The position numbers were made by a program, and so were the translations under genes. The notes under the pieces were generated by a model that was given only the letters and a program-made list of their open reading frames with translations, was not told the origin of the DNA and searched no databases. A DNA stretch of 64,000 nucleotides from Micromonospora sp. BL4 (lineage in GTDB: Bacteria; Actinomycetota; Actinomycetes; Mycobacteriales; Micromonosporaceae), in assembly GCF_003667505.1 (NCBI RefSeq), contig NZ_RCVJ01000043.1:23605-87604 (forward strand), given 5' to 3'. Shown here in pieces: positions 46,779 through 54,898 of the stretch; the first letter of the stretch is position 1; each line of letters begins with the position of its first letter.

Positions 46779-47731
46779 ATGCGTCGATCGCTTCTGGCCC
46801 TCGGTCTGCCCCTGCTGGTGCTCGCGGCCGGCTGCGCCCCGACGGGCAGCGACCTGGCCGACGGGCCCACCGCCCCGGCGCACCGGTGGGAGACGTTCGA
46901 GCAGCGGGCCACCGAGGTCGCCGAGGCGTGGCGTCCCGGTCCCGAGTGGAGCACCGGGTACGTCCCGTTGCAGGGGCCGACCGTGCTGACCGGCGACCCG
47001 CGCTTCACCCCCGACACGGAGGCCGCCTTCCGGGCCGGCTGGTACCGGGAGCAGGTGCCCATCCCGCCCACCCGGGTCGGGGGGAGATCCGCTTCCCGGA
47101 CGGCCGGCTGAAGGTGCCGTTGGTCAGCGCGGCGGAGGCGTACCGGCAGCTCGATCAGGGCGACCCGCTGCCCTGCCCCGGGCGGCCGAAGCGGACCGGA
47201 CTGCCGACCCCCGGCCCCAGGGTCGAACCCGGGCCGGACGGCTGGGTCAGCAGCGCACCGGAGACCGCCTGCCTTCCGCTGACCGTCACCGGCGTCACAC
47301 TCGGCACCGTGCCGGTACGCACCAGCCGAGGCGAGGCGCAGGTTCCGGCCTGGCTGTTCACCGTCGAGGAGCTGGCCATTCCGGTGGCCCGACTCGCCGT
47401 CGCGCCGACGGCGATCGTTCCGGTTCCCGAGCGCACCGCGCCCGCGCGGCCGCTGCCGGACGGCCTGGTGTCCGCTCAGGACCTGACGGCCGTCGACGGC
47501 GCGCGGCTGACCGTCCGGCTCGGTGTGGGCGCCTGCGACACCGGGATCACTCCGCTCGTGCGGGAACGGCCGGACGTCGTGGTGGTCGGCGGCGGCGTCA
47601 CCCGGTCCACCGGCGTCTGCCCCGACGTGCTCAAGCTGGAGCCGGTCACCCTCACCCTGGGCGCGCCGCTGGGCGCACGGCCGGTGCTGGACGTCTCCAC
47701 CGGCGCCCCGCTGTCGATCGCTCCACGCTGA
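46779..47731 (+). pseudogene. Lipoprotein gene with an apparent frameshift
   Basis: The first frame (46779-47111) encodes a lipoprotein signal MRRSLLALGLPLLVLAAGCAP and a normal-looking N-terminal domain (WETFEQRATEVAEAWRPGPEW...VPIPPTRVGG). The continuation lies in another frame (GEIRFPDGRLKVPLVSAAEAYRQLDQGDP...) to 47731, with AWLFTVEELAIPVARLAVAP and ACDTGITPLV. The switch falls at a G6 run, 47079-47084. One extra G would restore a single 317-residue lipoprotein. It could be an assembly error, a pseudogene or slippage. Function unknown. Confidence 0.75.
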
Positions 47732-47768
47732 CCGACCGGGGAGTGCCGGTCAGAGGATGCTCGGCCCT

Positions 47769-49364
47769 TCAGAGGATGCTGGGCACGTCGGTGCTGATCG
47801 GCACCGGCAGCACGGTGGGTCGACCGGCGCGCAGACCGGCGGCGAGCGCCGAGCCGAGCTGGTCGGGTGTCTCCACCACCTCGGTGGCGCAGCCGTAGCC
47901 GGCCGCGATCGCCGTGACATCCAGCCCCGGCAGGTCCAGTCCGGGCACCCCGGGCGTCTCCTTCAGCTCGGCGAACGCCTTGAGGATCGCGTACTGCTGG
48001 TTGACCGGAACGACCACCACCACCGGCAGGGACAGCCGGGCGGCGGTCCACAGCGCCTGCACCGAGTAGTGGAACGAGCCGTCGCCGACCACCGCCACCA
48101 CCGGTCGACCACGCCCGGTGTCACGCTCGGCAAGCGCCACCCCGACAGCGGCCGGCAGGCCGTAGCCGAGACCGCCGCTGGCCATCGTGAAGTACGACGC
48201 CGGGCGGGAGATCCGCAGGCGGCGGCGCAGGGCGGACAGGTTGGACGGTGACTCCTGGACCAGCACCCCGTCCGCCGGCCAGTGCGCGGCCAGCGCGGCG
48301 AACAGGGCGTCGGCGGTCAGCGGCGCGGTGACCTCCGGCGGCGCCGGGGCGGGCCGGGGCGCCGGTGGCGGCCGGTCGGTCGGCGGCACCAGGTCGAGCA
48401 GCGCGGCCAGGGCCAGCCCGGGATCGCCGAGCAGGCTGTCCCCGACCGGGGCGCGGGCGGCCTCGTCCGGGTCGTCCGTCACGTGCAGCAGTCGGGTGCC
48501 GTCCGGCAGGTGATCGCCCGGCACGTACGGGTAGTAGCGGAACACCGGAGCGCCGACCACCAGCACGGTGTCGTGTCCCCGCAGCGCCTCGGCCAGGGGC
48601 CCGATGGCGAACGGCAGCACGCCGCGGAACTGCGGGTGGTCCTCCGGGAACACCCCCCGTTCCGGCGCGGGGGACGACCAGACCGGCGCGGCCAGCCGCT
48701 CGGCCAGCGCCACCGCGATCGACCAACTTCCGGACCGGTCCACCCCGGGCCCGAACACCAGGACGGGGTCGCGGCTGCCGGCCAGAGCTCGGGCGAACTC
48801 GTCCAGTCGCTGCGGGTCCGGTGCGAACCGGGTGGCCACCGTGCGCGGCGCGGGCGGGGCGTCGGCTGGTTGGTCCCAGTCGTCCATCGGCAGGGAGAGG
48901 AACACCGGCCCGGCCGGCGGCTGCACCGCCGTCGCGTACGCGCGCAGCAGCGCCGCCGGGATGTCCGGCGCCCGGACCGGCTCGTAGCCCCACTTCACGT
49001 ACGGCTGGGGTAGTTCGGCGGCCCGGCGGCTGGTGAGCCGGGGTTCGAGCAGCAGCATCTCGCGGGTCTGCTGGCCGGCGGTGACGATCAGCGGGGTCTT
49101 GTTGTGCCAGGCGGTGACCATGTTGCCCATGCCGTTGCCGGTGCCGGGGGCGGTGTGCAGGTTGACGTGGGCGGGTGCGCCGGTGGCCTGGGCGTAGCCG
49201 TCGGCCATCGCGACCGCCGTCGCCTCGTGCAGCGCGTGGACGTAGTGGAAGTCGGCCGGAAAGTCCCGTAGGAACGGCTCCTCGGTGGAGCCGGGGTTGC
49301 CGAAGATGGTGGTCATGCCGAGGGTGCGGAGCACGTCGTACGTCGCGTCCCGGACCGTTGCCAT
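47769..49364 (-). CDS. mdlC: Benzoylformate decarboxylase-like ThDP enzyme
   Basis: 531 residues from the ATG at 49364, with GGAGG just ahead. ThDP-dependent decarboxylase: the N-terminal PYR domain has TTIFGNPGSTEEPFLRDFP and YVHALHEATAVAMADGYAQ (with the catalytic Glu in HEA). The PP domain has the ThDP motif VVGDGSFHYSVQALWTAARLSLPVVVVVPVNQQYAILK. Substrate-class wording (GNPGSTEE, AWHNKTPLIVTAGQQTREML) is that of benzoylformate decarboxylases, which turn benzoylformate into benzaldehyde and CO2. No other mandelate-pathway gene is nearby, so the true substrate may differ. Confidence 0.85.
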   Translation of the reverse strand: MATVRDATYDVLRTLGMTTIFGNPGSTEEPFLRDFPADFHYVHALHEATAVAMADGYAQATGAPAHVNLHTAPGTGNGMGNMVTAWHNKTPLIVTAGQQTREMLLLEPRLTSRRAAELPQPYVKWGYEPVRAPDIPAALLRAYATAVQPPAGPVFLSLPMDDWDQPADAPPAPRTVATRFAPDPQRLDEFARALAGSRDPVLVFGPGVDRSGSWSIAVALAERLAAPVWSSPAPERGVFPEDHPQFRGVLPFAIGPLAEALRGHDTVLVVGAPVFRYYPYVPGDHLPDGTRLLHVTDDPDEAARAPVGDSLLGDPGLALAALLDLVPPTDRPPPAPRPAPAPPEVTAPLTADALFAALAAHWPADGVLVQESPSNLSALRRRLRISRPASYFTMASGGLGYGLPAAVGVALAERDTGRGRPVVAVVGDGSFHYSVQALWTAARLSLPVVVVVPVNQQYAILKAFAELKETPGVPGLDLPGLDVTAIAAGYGCATEVVETPDQLGSALAAGLRAGRPTVLPVPISTDVPSIL

Positions 49365-49505
49365 CGCCACCTGCCTCCGTGTCACGCGCAGGGACGACCG
49401 CGCCGCCCTCCCGATCAACCGAATCTATCGGGATGCGACGGACCTTTCGGGCGTTTCCCGGGCGTCGTGACCGGCCGCACCTCGGCGGGCAGCGCCCGCG
49501 CCGGC

Positions 49506-50306
49506 TCAGGGCAGCGGGAAGGGCAGGGAGATGCCGTCCAACGCCCGGCCGCAGGCGCAGTCCTGCGCGGCGGGCAGCCCGGCCAGCGCGTCCAGCAGCA
49601 CGCCCCGCAGCCGGTCGGTGTTCGCCGCGAAGACCCGGAACACCTCGTCCTGGGTCACCGACTCGCCGGCCCGCAAGCCGGCGTCCAGGTCGGTGATCAA
49701 CGCGATCGACGAGTAGCAGAGGGCGAGTTCCCGGGCGAGCACCGCCTCCGGATGCCCGGTCATGTTGACCACCATGCCGCCGATCGAGGCGAACCAGCGC
49801 GACTCGGCCCGGGTGGAGAATCGGGGGCCCTCGACCACCACCACCGTCCCGCCGTCCACGGCGGTCACGTCCCGGCGGGCGGCGGCGGTGAGCAGCGCGC
49901 GCCGGCCGCGCGGGCAGTACGGGTCGGCGAACGGCACGTGCACCGCGCCCCGGTCGTAGTAGGTCTGCGCCCGGCCGCTGGTCCGGTCGATCAGCTGGTC
50001 CGGCACCACGAACGTGCCCGGGCCCAACTCCGGACGGAGCCCACCGACCGCGCACGGGGCGAGCACCTGGCGTACGCCCAGGGAGCGCAGCGCCCAGAGG
50101 TTCGCCCGGTAGGGGATCAGGTGCGGCGGATAGCGGTGGTCCCGACCATGCCGGGGCAGGAACGCGACCCGCCGCCCGGCGACCTCGGCGATTGTCACCG
50201 CGTCCGACGGTGGCCCGTACGGGGTGTCCAGCTCATGAGTCGTGCCGTCGAGGAGGGCGTACAGGCCCGATCCGCCGATCACCGCGAGGTCCGCCGTCGG
50301 TGCCAA
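49506..50306 (-). CDS. mtnP: S-methyl-5'-thioadenosine phosphorylase-type enzyme
   Basis: 266 residues. It splits MTA (or methylthioinosine/other nucleosides) to the base and methylthioribose-1-phosphate. Motifs are AVIGGSGLYALLD, FLPRHGRDHRYPPHLIPYRANLWALRSLGV, GTFVVPDQLIDRTSGR, VVVEGPRFSTRAESRWF and GGMVVNMTGHPEAVLARELALCYSSIALITDLDAG. The start is TTG at 50306, preceded by GGAGGG. No other methionine-salvage genes adjoin. Divergent from the YqgE gene. Confidence 0.88.
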   Translation of the reverse strand: MAPTADLAVIGGSGLYALLDGTTHELDTPYGPPSDAVTIAEVAGRRVAFLPRHGRDHRYPPHLIPYRANLWALRSLGVRQVLAPCAVGGLRPELGPGTFVVPDQLIDRTSGRAQTYYDRGAVHVPFADPYCPRGRRALLTAAARRDVTAVDGGTVVVVEGPRFSTRAESRWFASIGGMVVNMTGHPEAVLARELALCYSSIALITDLDAGLRAGESVTQDEVFRVFAANTDRLRGVLLDALAGLPAAQDCACGRALDGISLPFPLP

Positions 50307-50515
50307 TGGACCCTCCGTCTCAACTGTCCGATCACCCGCCGGTCAGACCTTAGCCAGCACCCGGGACGCAGGCTATGGTGCCAGGCATGGCGTTGACAGC
50401 ACGGATGGTCCCGCTGCACCGTGCGGATCCGATGGGTGACGGATCCCCGGCGCGGGTTCACGGTTGACGGGTGTGTGGGATGCAGGGAGAGGGCCAGGCG
50501 ATCGGCGGACGGGCG

Positions 50516-51070
50516 ATGGAGTCGATGACCGGGCGACTGCTGGTCGCGACTCCGGCCCTCAAGGACCCGAACTTCGACCGTACGGTGGTGCTGCTGGTCG
50601 CCCATGAGCCGGGCGGCGCGCTCGGCGTGGTGCTGAACCGGGCCACCGAGGTGCCGGTCGCCGACGTGCTCGGCGACTGGAACGACCTGGCCCGCCACCC
50701 GGCGGTGCTCTTCGAGGGCGGCCCGGTGCAGCCCGACTCGGCCATCTGCCTGGCGCGCATGCGCCACCCTCTGCGCCGGGTCAAGGGCTTCCACCAGGTC
50801 TCCGGGGCGGTCGGCACGATCGACCTCTCGGTCGACCCGGAGCGGCTGCGGGAGAGCATCGGCAGCATCCGGGTCTTCGCCGGCTACTCCGGCTGGGGGA
50901 GCGGCCAGCTGGAGCAGGAGATCGCCGACGGCTCCTGGTTCCTGCTCGACGCGCTGCCCGGTGACGCCTTCGTCGACCGGCCGGACGACCTGTGGCCGAT
51001 GGTGCTGCGCCGGCAGGGCGGGATGATGGCCGCCGTCGCCCATTTCCCGCCGGACGTGGCGCTCAACTGA
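50516..51070 (+). CDS. YqgE/AlgH family protein (UPF0301)
   Basis: 184 residues from the ATG at 50516 (MESMTGRLLVATPALKDPNFDRTVVLLVAHEPGGALGVVLNR); earlier starts at 50471 and 50480 are possible. Also seen are LFEGGPVQPDSAICLARM, RVFAGYSGWGSGQLEQEIADGSWFLLDAL and MMAAVAHFPPDVALN. Function is poorly known (linked to alginate regulation in Pseudomonas). Only the tRNA gene follows in the same direction. Confidence 0.9.
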   Translation: MESMTGRLLVATPALKDPNFDRTVVLLVAHEPGGALGVVLNRATEVPVADVLGDWNDLARHPAVLFEGGPVQPDSAICLARMRHPLRRVKGFHQVSGAVGTIDLSVDPERLRESIGSIRVFAGYSGWGSGQLEQEIADGSWFLLDALPGDAFVDRPDDLWPMVLRRQGGMMAAVAHFPPDVALN

Positions 51071-51158
51071 CCCGGCTCGGCGGGGGACCCCGCGACATGA
51101 CCATGCCGGCCGGTCTGTGTATAGTTTCCCAGTGCCCGGGCGACCGGGACGACAGCAA

Positions 51159-51231
51159 GGGGCCGTGGCGCAGCTGGTAGCGCACCACACTGGCAGTGTG
51201 GGGGTCAGGGGTTCGAGTCCCCTCGGCTCCA
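51159..51231 (+). tRNA. tRNA-Ala (anticodon GGC)
   Basis: 73 nt. The acceptor stem GGGGCCG pairs with CGGCTCC (51224-51230) plus discriminator A. The anticodon stem CCACA/TGTGG encloses loop CTGGCAG with anticodon GGC at 51192-51194. The T arm is GGGGTTCGAGTCCCC. CCA is not encoded. An arsenic gene island begins just downstream. Confidence 0.95.
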
Positions 51232-51242
51232 CCCTTGTCGAG

Positions 51243-51274
51243 CAGGGCGTTCGTCAGACATGACGGACGCCCTG
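51243..51274 (+). terminator. Terminator after tRNA-Ala
   Basis: CAGGGCGTTCGTC (51243-51255) pairs with GACGGACGCCCTG (51262-51274) with one G-U wobble around a 6-nt loop, followed by TTTCGTTTCG. Confidence 0.85.
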
Positions 51275-51327
51275 TTTCGTTTCGGACATCGGACGGTAGT
51301 TGGTGAGCTGCCGGCCGGCGTCAGAGG

Positions 51328-51735
51328 TCATCGCTCACGTTGTAGTTCGGCGAGGAGGGCGTCGACCCGGGCCCGGATGTCGTCGCGAACCTGGCGGACG
51401 ACGTCGATGGGTTGGCCGGCGGGGTCGGTGAGTTTCCAGTCCTCGTAGCGTTTGCCGGCGAAGACGGGGCAGGCGTCGCCGCAGCCCATGGTGATGATGA
51501 CGTCGCTGGCTTCGGCGGTGTCCCAGGTGAGTCGTACCGGGGTCTGGTCGGTGATGTCGATGCCGACCTCGCGCATGGCCTGGGCGGCGACCGGGTTGAT
51601 CTGATCAGCGGGTTCGCTGCCGGCGGAGCGGACTTCGACGGTGTCGCCGGCCAGGTGGCGCAGCCAGCCGGCGGCCATCTGAGAGCGTCCCGCGTTGTGG
51701 ACGCAGACGAACAGGACGCTGGGCTTGTCGCTCAT
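51328..51735 (-). CDS. arsC: Arsenate reductase (low-MW phosphatase type)
   Basis: 135 residues. The catalytic P-loop is VCVHNAGRSQMA, with the nucleophilic Cys followed by x5-R-S. Two further cysteines occur in MGCGDACPVF, as in thioredoxin/mycothiol-linked arsenate reductases. It reduces arsenate to arsenite. It overlaps the aquaporin gene by four bases and is the last gene of the minus-strand arsR-aquaporin-arsC operon. An efflux permease (ArsB/Acr3) is not encoded nearby. Confidence 0.92.
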   Translation of the reverse strand: MSDKPSVLFVCVHNAGRSQMAAGWLRHLAGDTVEVRSAGSEPADQINPVAAQAMREVGIDITDQTPVRLTWDTAEASDVIITMGCGDACPVFAGKRYEDWKLTDPAGQPIDVVRQVRDDIRARVDALLAELQRER

Positions 51736-52469
51736 CGTGTTCTGGTCTCCTGGGTGCGGTGGGGTACGAGGACAGCGTCAGCGGCGCGTCCGGCATCGGG
51801 GTACCAGGCGGCGAGCGCGGCGACGGCGATCAGGCCGCCGACGAGCTGGGCGGCCACGAAGCCGGGCACCGAGGTCGGGGCGATGCCGGCGAAGGTGTCG
51901 GTGAAGGCGCGGCCGACGGTGACGGCGGGGTTGGCGAACGAGGTGGACGAGGTGAACCAGTAGGCCGCGCCGATGTAGGCGCCCACCGCGGCAGGCGCGA
52001 CGGCGGTCCGACCGCTACGGGCGAGGGCGAAGACCAGCACGACCAGGCCGGCGGTGGCGACGATCTCGGCGAGCCACAGGTTCCCGCCCGTGCGGCCTGT
52101 CTGTGACCAGGCGACGGCGGGCAGGTCGAACATGAGATTAGCCAGCACGGACCCGGCGACTGCTCCGGTGACCTGTGCGGCGGTGTAGGCGGCGAGGTCG
52201 GAGCCGGTCAGGCCGGTGCCGGCGCGGCGGCCGAGCCACCAGTCGACAGCGGACACGACGGGGTTGAAGTGCGCGCCGGACACCGGCCCGAACGTCAGGA
52301 TCAGCGCGCCCAACGCGAACGCGGTGGCGATCGCGTTCTCCAGCAGTTGAAGCCCGGCGTCGGCGGGGGAGAGCCGAGCCGCGGCGATCCCCGATCCCAC
52401 CACGGCGGCGACCAGCAGGGCGGTGCCAGCGAACTCGGCCGAGGCGCGCCGGGCGAGAGTGCGGCTCAC
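51732..52469 (-). CDS. Aquaporin (arsenite-channel type)
   Basis: 245 residues from the GTG at 52469, overlapping the arsR stop (GTGA); the frame upstream is not family-like. It is a MIP-family channel with six TM helices and the two NPx boxes: FGPVSGAHFNPVVSAVDWW and TSSTSFANPAVTVGRAF. MIP proteins in ars operons (AqpS of Sinorhizobium) let arsenite leave the cell, replacing an active pump. Its place between arsR and arsC supports the same job here. Confidence 0.9.
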   Translation of the reverse strand: MSRTLARRASAEFAGTALLVAAVVGSGIAAARLSPADAGLQLLENAIATAFALGALILTFGPVSGAHFNPVVSAVDWWLGRRAGTGLTGSDLAAYTAAQVTGAVAGSVLANLMFDLPAVAWSQTGRTGGNLWLAEIVATAGLVVLVFALARSGRTAVAPAAVGAYIGAAYWFTSSTSFANPAVTVGRAFTDTFAGIAPTSVPGFVAAQLVGGLIAVAALAAWYPDAGRAADAVLVPHRTQETRTR

Positions 52470-52837
52470 GCCGTGGTGGGGGCGGTCGTGGCGGGCAGGT
52501 CGAGTAGCGCGCCGAGCTGGCGGAACGCCTCGGGCTTGACCCTGTACCACACCCACGTGCCCCGACGCTCGGAGTCAACCAGGCCGGCTTCCCTCAGCAC
52601 CTTGAGGTGGTGGGAGATGGTCGGCCCGGACAGGTCGAACGCCGGGGTCAGGTCGCACACGCACATCTCGGGCACCGAGGCGATCATCGACATCAACCGC
52701 AGCCGGACCGGGTCGCCGAGGGCCTTGAACATCGGTGCGACCACCGCCGCCTGCTCGGCCTCCATCGGGCGAACCGCCAAGGGCGCGCAGCAGGTCACCG
52801 CTTGAAGGTCCGCGACCGGCAGACTTTGTTTCGACAT
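52466..52837 (-). CDS. arsR: ArsR-family arsenic-responsive repressor
   Basis: 123 residues from the ATG at 52837. Winged HTH: MFKALGDPVRLRLMSMIASVPEMCVCDLTPAFDLSGPTISHHLKVLREAGLVDSERRGTWVWYRV. Cysteines C16-C17 (TCCAPL) and C59 (EMCVC) are placed like the As(III) site of Corynebacterium glutamicum ArsR, which uses an N-terminal Cys pair plus one in the DNA-binding domain. The likely operator TTGACA-GA-TGTCAA is ten bases upstream, shared with the divergent arsI. Confidence 0.9.
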   Translation of the reverse strand: MSKQSLPVADLQAVTCCAPLAVRPMEAEQAAVVAPMFKALGDPVRLRLMSMIASVPEMCVCDLTPAFDLSGPTISHHLKVLREAGLVDSERRGTWVWYRVKPEAFRQLGALLDLPATTAPTTA

Positions 52838-52846
52838 ACGTCTAGC

Positions 52847-52860
52847 TTGACAGATGTCAA
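52847..52860. promoter_or_regulatory. ArsR operator candidate
   Basis: TTGACAGATGTCAA is a perfect 6-2-6 inverted repeat in the arsR-arsI divergent region, 10 bp from the arsR start. ArsR proteins bind such short AT-containing dyads. Confidence 0.6.
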
Positions 52861-52947
52861 AACAGGGTGCAACGCTGGGGCTGCTTCGAAAACCATCTAG
52901 ACAGCGGGTGCACTCCATTGACCCGTCCGCTAGCAGGAGGTATCGAC

Positions 52948-53418
52948 ATGTCCCGTGTCCAGCTCGCTCTGCGCGTCTCCGACCTTGAAGGCTCCGTCGC
53001 CTTCTACTCGAAGCTGTTCGGCGTCGACCCGGCCAAGCGCCGCCCCGGGTACGCGAACTTCGCCGTCGAGAACCCGCCGCTGAAGCTCGTGCTCATTGAG
53101 GGCGAGGCCGACCAGCCCACCGTCATGGACCACCTGGGCGTGGAGGTGTTCAACACCGACGAGGTCACCGCCGCCACCAAGCGCCTCACCGACTCGGGCC
53201 TCATCACGCTGGAGGAGAACGACACCGAATGCTGCTACGCCCTCCAGGACAAGGTCTGGGTACGCGGCCCCGGCAACGAGCCCTGGGAGGTCTACACCGT
53301 CAAGGCCGACGCCGACACCCTCGCCAAAGCGACCGAGGAGTGCCGCTGCGGCGAACCGGCCGACGCCGAGGCGGCGAAGGAGCCGGCAGGCAGCGGAGCC
53401 GGCTCGCGTTGCTGCTGA
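52948..53418 (+). CDS. arsI: ArsI/CadI-type VOC metalloenzyme
   Basis: 156 residues from the ATG at 52948, after AGGAGG. VOC fold: VQLALRVSDLEGSVAFYSKLFGVDPAKRRPGYANFAVENPPLKLVLIE. C95-C96 in DTECCYALQDKVWV match the As(III)-binding pair of ArsI, an Fe(II)-dependent C-As lyase that demethylates methylarsenite. The C-terminal tail has a further Cys cluster (ECRCGEP, GSRCC). Divergent from the arsR operon and likely controlled by the same operator. Confidence 0.85.
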   Translation: MSRVQLALRVSDLEGSVAFYSKLFGVDPAKRRPGYANFAVENPPLKLVLIEGEADQPTVMDHLGVEVFNTDEVTAATKRLTDSGLITLEENDTECCYALQDKVWVRGPGNEPWEVYTVKADADTLAKATEECRCGEPADAEAAKEPAGSGAGSRCC

Positions 53419-53533
53419 CGGACCGGGCCGTACCCGGGCGGACTCGTTGCGCGGCGCCGGGCAGGGGTTGGCCGACCCCCGCCCGGCGCTCGCAGTGCGG
53501 GGGGCAGGGGGCCGAGGCCCCTAGCATGGCCTC

Positions 53534-53875
53534 ATGACCGTAGATCTGTTCGCGGGCGTTCCCGTCCGCGACTACGCCACCGCGGCGGCCTGGTACGAGC
53601 AGCTCCTCGGAGCCCCGCCGTCGTTCCGGCCGAACGACATCGAGGCGGTGTGGGAGCTCGCCGAGCACCGGTACGTCTTCATCGAGGTGCGGCCCGAGCA
53701 TGCCGGGCACGCCCTGCACACCGTCTTCGTCGACGACTACGATGCCCGACTCGCCCAGATCGCCGAGCGTGGCCTGGAGCCGACCGAGCGCGAGACCTAC
53801 GACAACGGCGTGCGTAAGGCGATCTTCCGCGATCCGGACGGCAACGAGATCGGCTTTGGCGGCGGGCCGGCCTGA
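53534..53875 (+). CDS. VOC family protein
   Basis: 113 residues, one glyoxalase/bleomycin-resistance fold: MTVDLFAGVPVRDYATAAAWYEQLLGAPPSFRPND and KAIFRDPDGNEIGFGGG. Metal-type and substrate are unclear. TAGCAT ends six bases before the ATG and no Shine-Dalgarno is seen, so it may be leaderless. Not obviously part of the arsenic unit. Confidence 0.85.
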   Translation: MTVDLFAGVPVRDYATAAAWYEQLLGAPPSFRPNDIEAVWELAEHRYVFIEVRPEHAGHALHTVFVDDYDARLAQIAERGLEPTERETYDNGVRKAIFRDPDGNEIGFGGGPA

Positions 53876-53950
53876 GGCCGCGATTCCCGAGGGCCCCGAC
53901 GTCGAACCTTTGCCGCCCCGCGCCCGTACCACTGCGCGGGAGGTCACACC

Positions 53951-54874
53951 ATGACCGTGCGCCGAACGCTCGCCGCCGTGCTGGTCGCCATCGCGACCGT
54001 GCCGGTCAGCGCCGCGCCCGCCGCCGGCCACGGCGCCCCGACCAGCCCGATCAGCCGCGCCGCGGCCTGCGGACCCGAGGGCCGGTACGCGTCCACCAAC
54101 GCCTGCCGGGCGGCGGTCGAGGCGGGCGCGGCGGTCCGCGAGTGGGACAACGTCCGGGTCGCCGCGATCAACGGCCGGGACCGGGAGAAGATCCCGGACG
54201 GTGAGCTGTGCAGCGGCGGGCTGTCCGCGTACCGGGGGCTGGATCTGCCCCGGACCGACTGGCCGAGCACCGAACTGACCGCCGGCGCCCGGTTCACCTT
54301 CCGATACCGGACCACCATCGAGCACCGGGGCACCTTCCGCCTCTACGTCACCCGGCCCGGCTACGACCCGCGGGCGCCGCTGACCTGGGCCGATCTGGAG
54401 TCGCGCCCGTTCCTCACGGTGACCGACCCGCCGGTGCGGGCCGGGGCGTACCAGCTGCCGGGCCGGTTGCCGGCGAGCCGGAATGGCCGGCACCTGATCT
54501 ACACGATCTGGCAGAACTCCAACACCCCGGACACCTACTACTCCTGCTCCGACGTGGTGTTCCGCGCGGCGCGCGGCGGCACGGCGACGGGCGCCCCGAA
54601 GCGGGCCACCGCGACGAAGGCCGCGGTTCCGCGTACCGCCGCGAGCCGGCCGGCGGCCACCGAGCCGGCGGTGGCGGCGGCCGCCGACCCGGGCGTGCCC
54701 GTGGCGTCGGTGACCGACCTCGGGAGCCGCTGGCCGGTGCTCGCCGGCGCCGCCGCCGTGCTGGTCGTCGCGCTGCTCGTCGCCGCGGGTCGGCTGCGCC
54801 GCCCCGGGGCCGTGCCGGTCGGCCGGCAGTGCGAGGTGCGCAACCACCGGGCCGGGCGGCGCCGGATCTGGTGA
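53951..54874 (+). CDS. AA10 lytic polysaccharide monooxygenase with a C-terminal membrane anchor
   Basis: 307 residues. The signal peptide ends at AAPAAG, leaving H27 as the mature N-terminus, as required for the copper histidine brace. The AA10 core has HGAPTSPISRAAACGPEG, FRYRTTIEHRGTFRLYVTRPGYDP (second His), NGRHLIYTIWQNSNTPDTYYSCSDVVF. It oxidatively cuts chitin or cellulose. After a Thr/Ala linker there is a TM helix (WPVLAGAAAVLVVALLVAAG, about 257-277) and a basic tail. A membrane anchor instead of a carbohydrate-binding module is unusual. Confidence 0.85.
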   Translation: MTVRRTLAAVLVAIATVPVSAAPAAGHGAPTSPISRAAACGPEGRYASTNACRAAVEAGAAVREWDNVRVAAINGRDREKIPDGELCSGGLSAYRGLDLPRTDWPSTELTAGARFTFRYRTTIEHRGTFRLYVTRPGYDPRAPLTWADLESRPFLTVTDPPVRAGAYQLPGRLPASRNGRHLIYTIWQNSNTPDTYYSCSDVVFRAARGGTATGAPKRATATKAAVPRTAASRPAATEPAVAAAADPGVPVASVTDLGSRWPVLAGAAAVLVVALLVAAGRLRRPGAVPVGRQCEVRNHRAGRRRIW

Positions 54875-54898
54875 CCCGGCCCGCCGGCCCGGCGGCGC

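Noticed and set aside
51159..53418. Integrative element attached at tRNA-Ala
   Set aside because: No integrase and no second copy of the tRNA 3' end was found downstream within the window.
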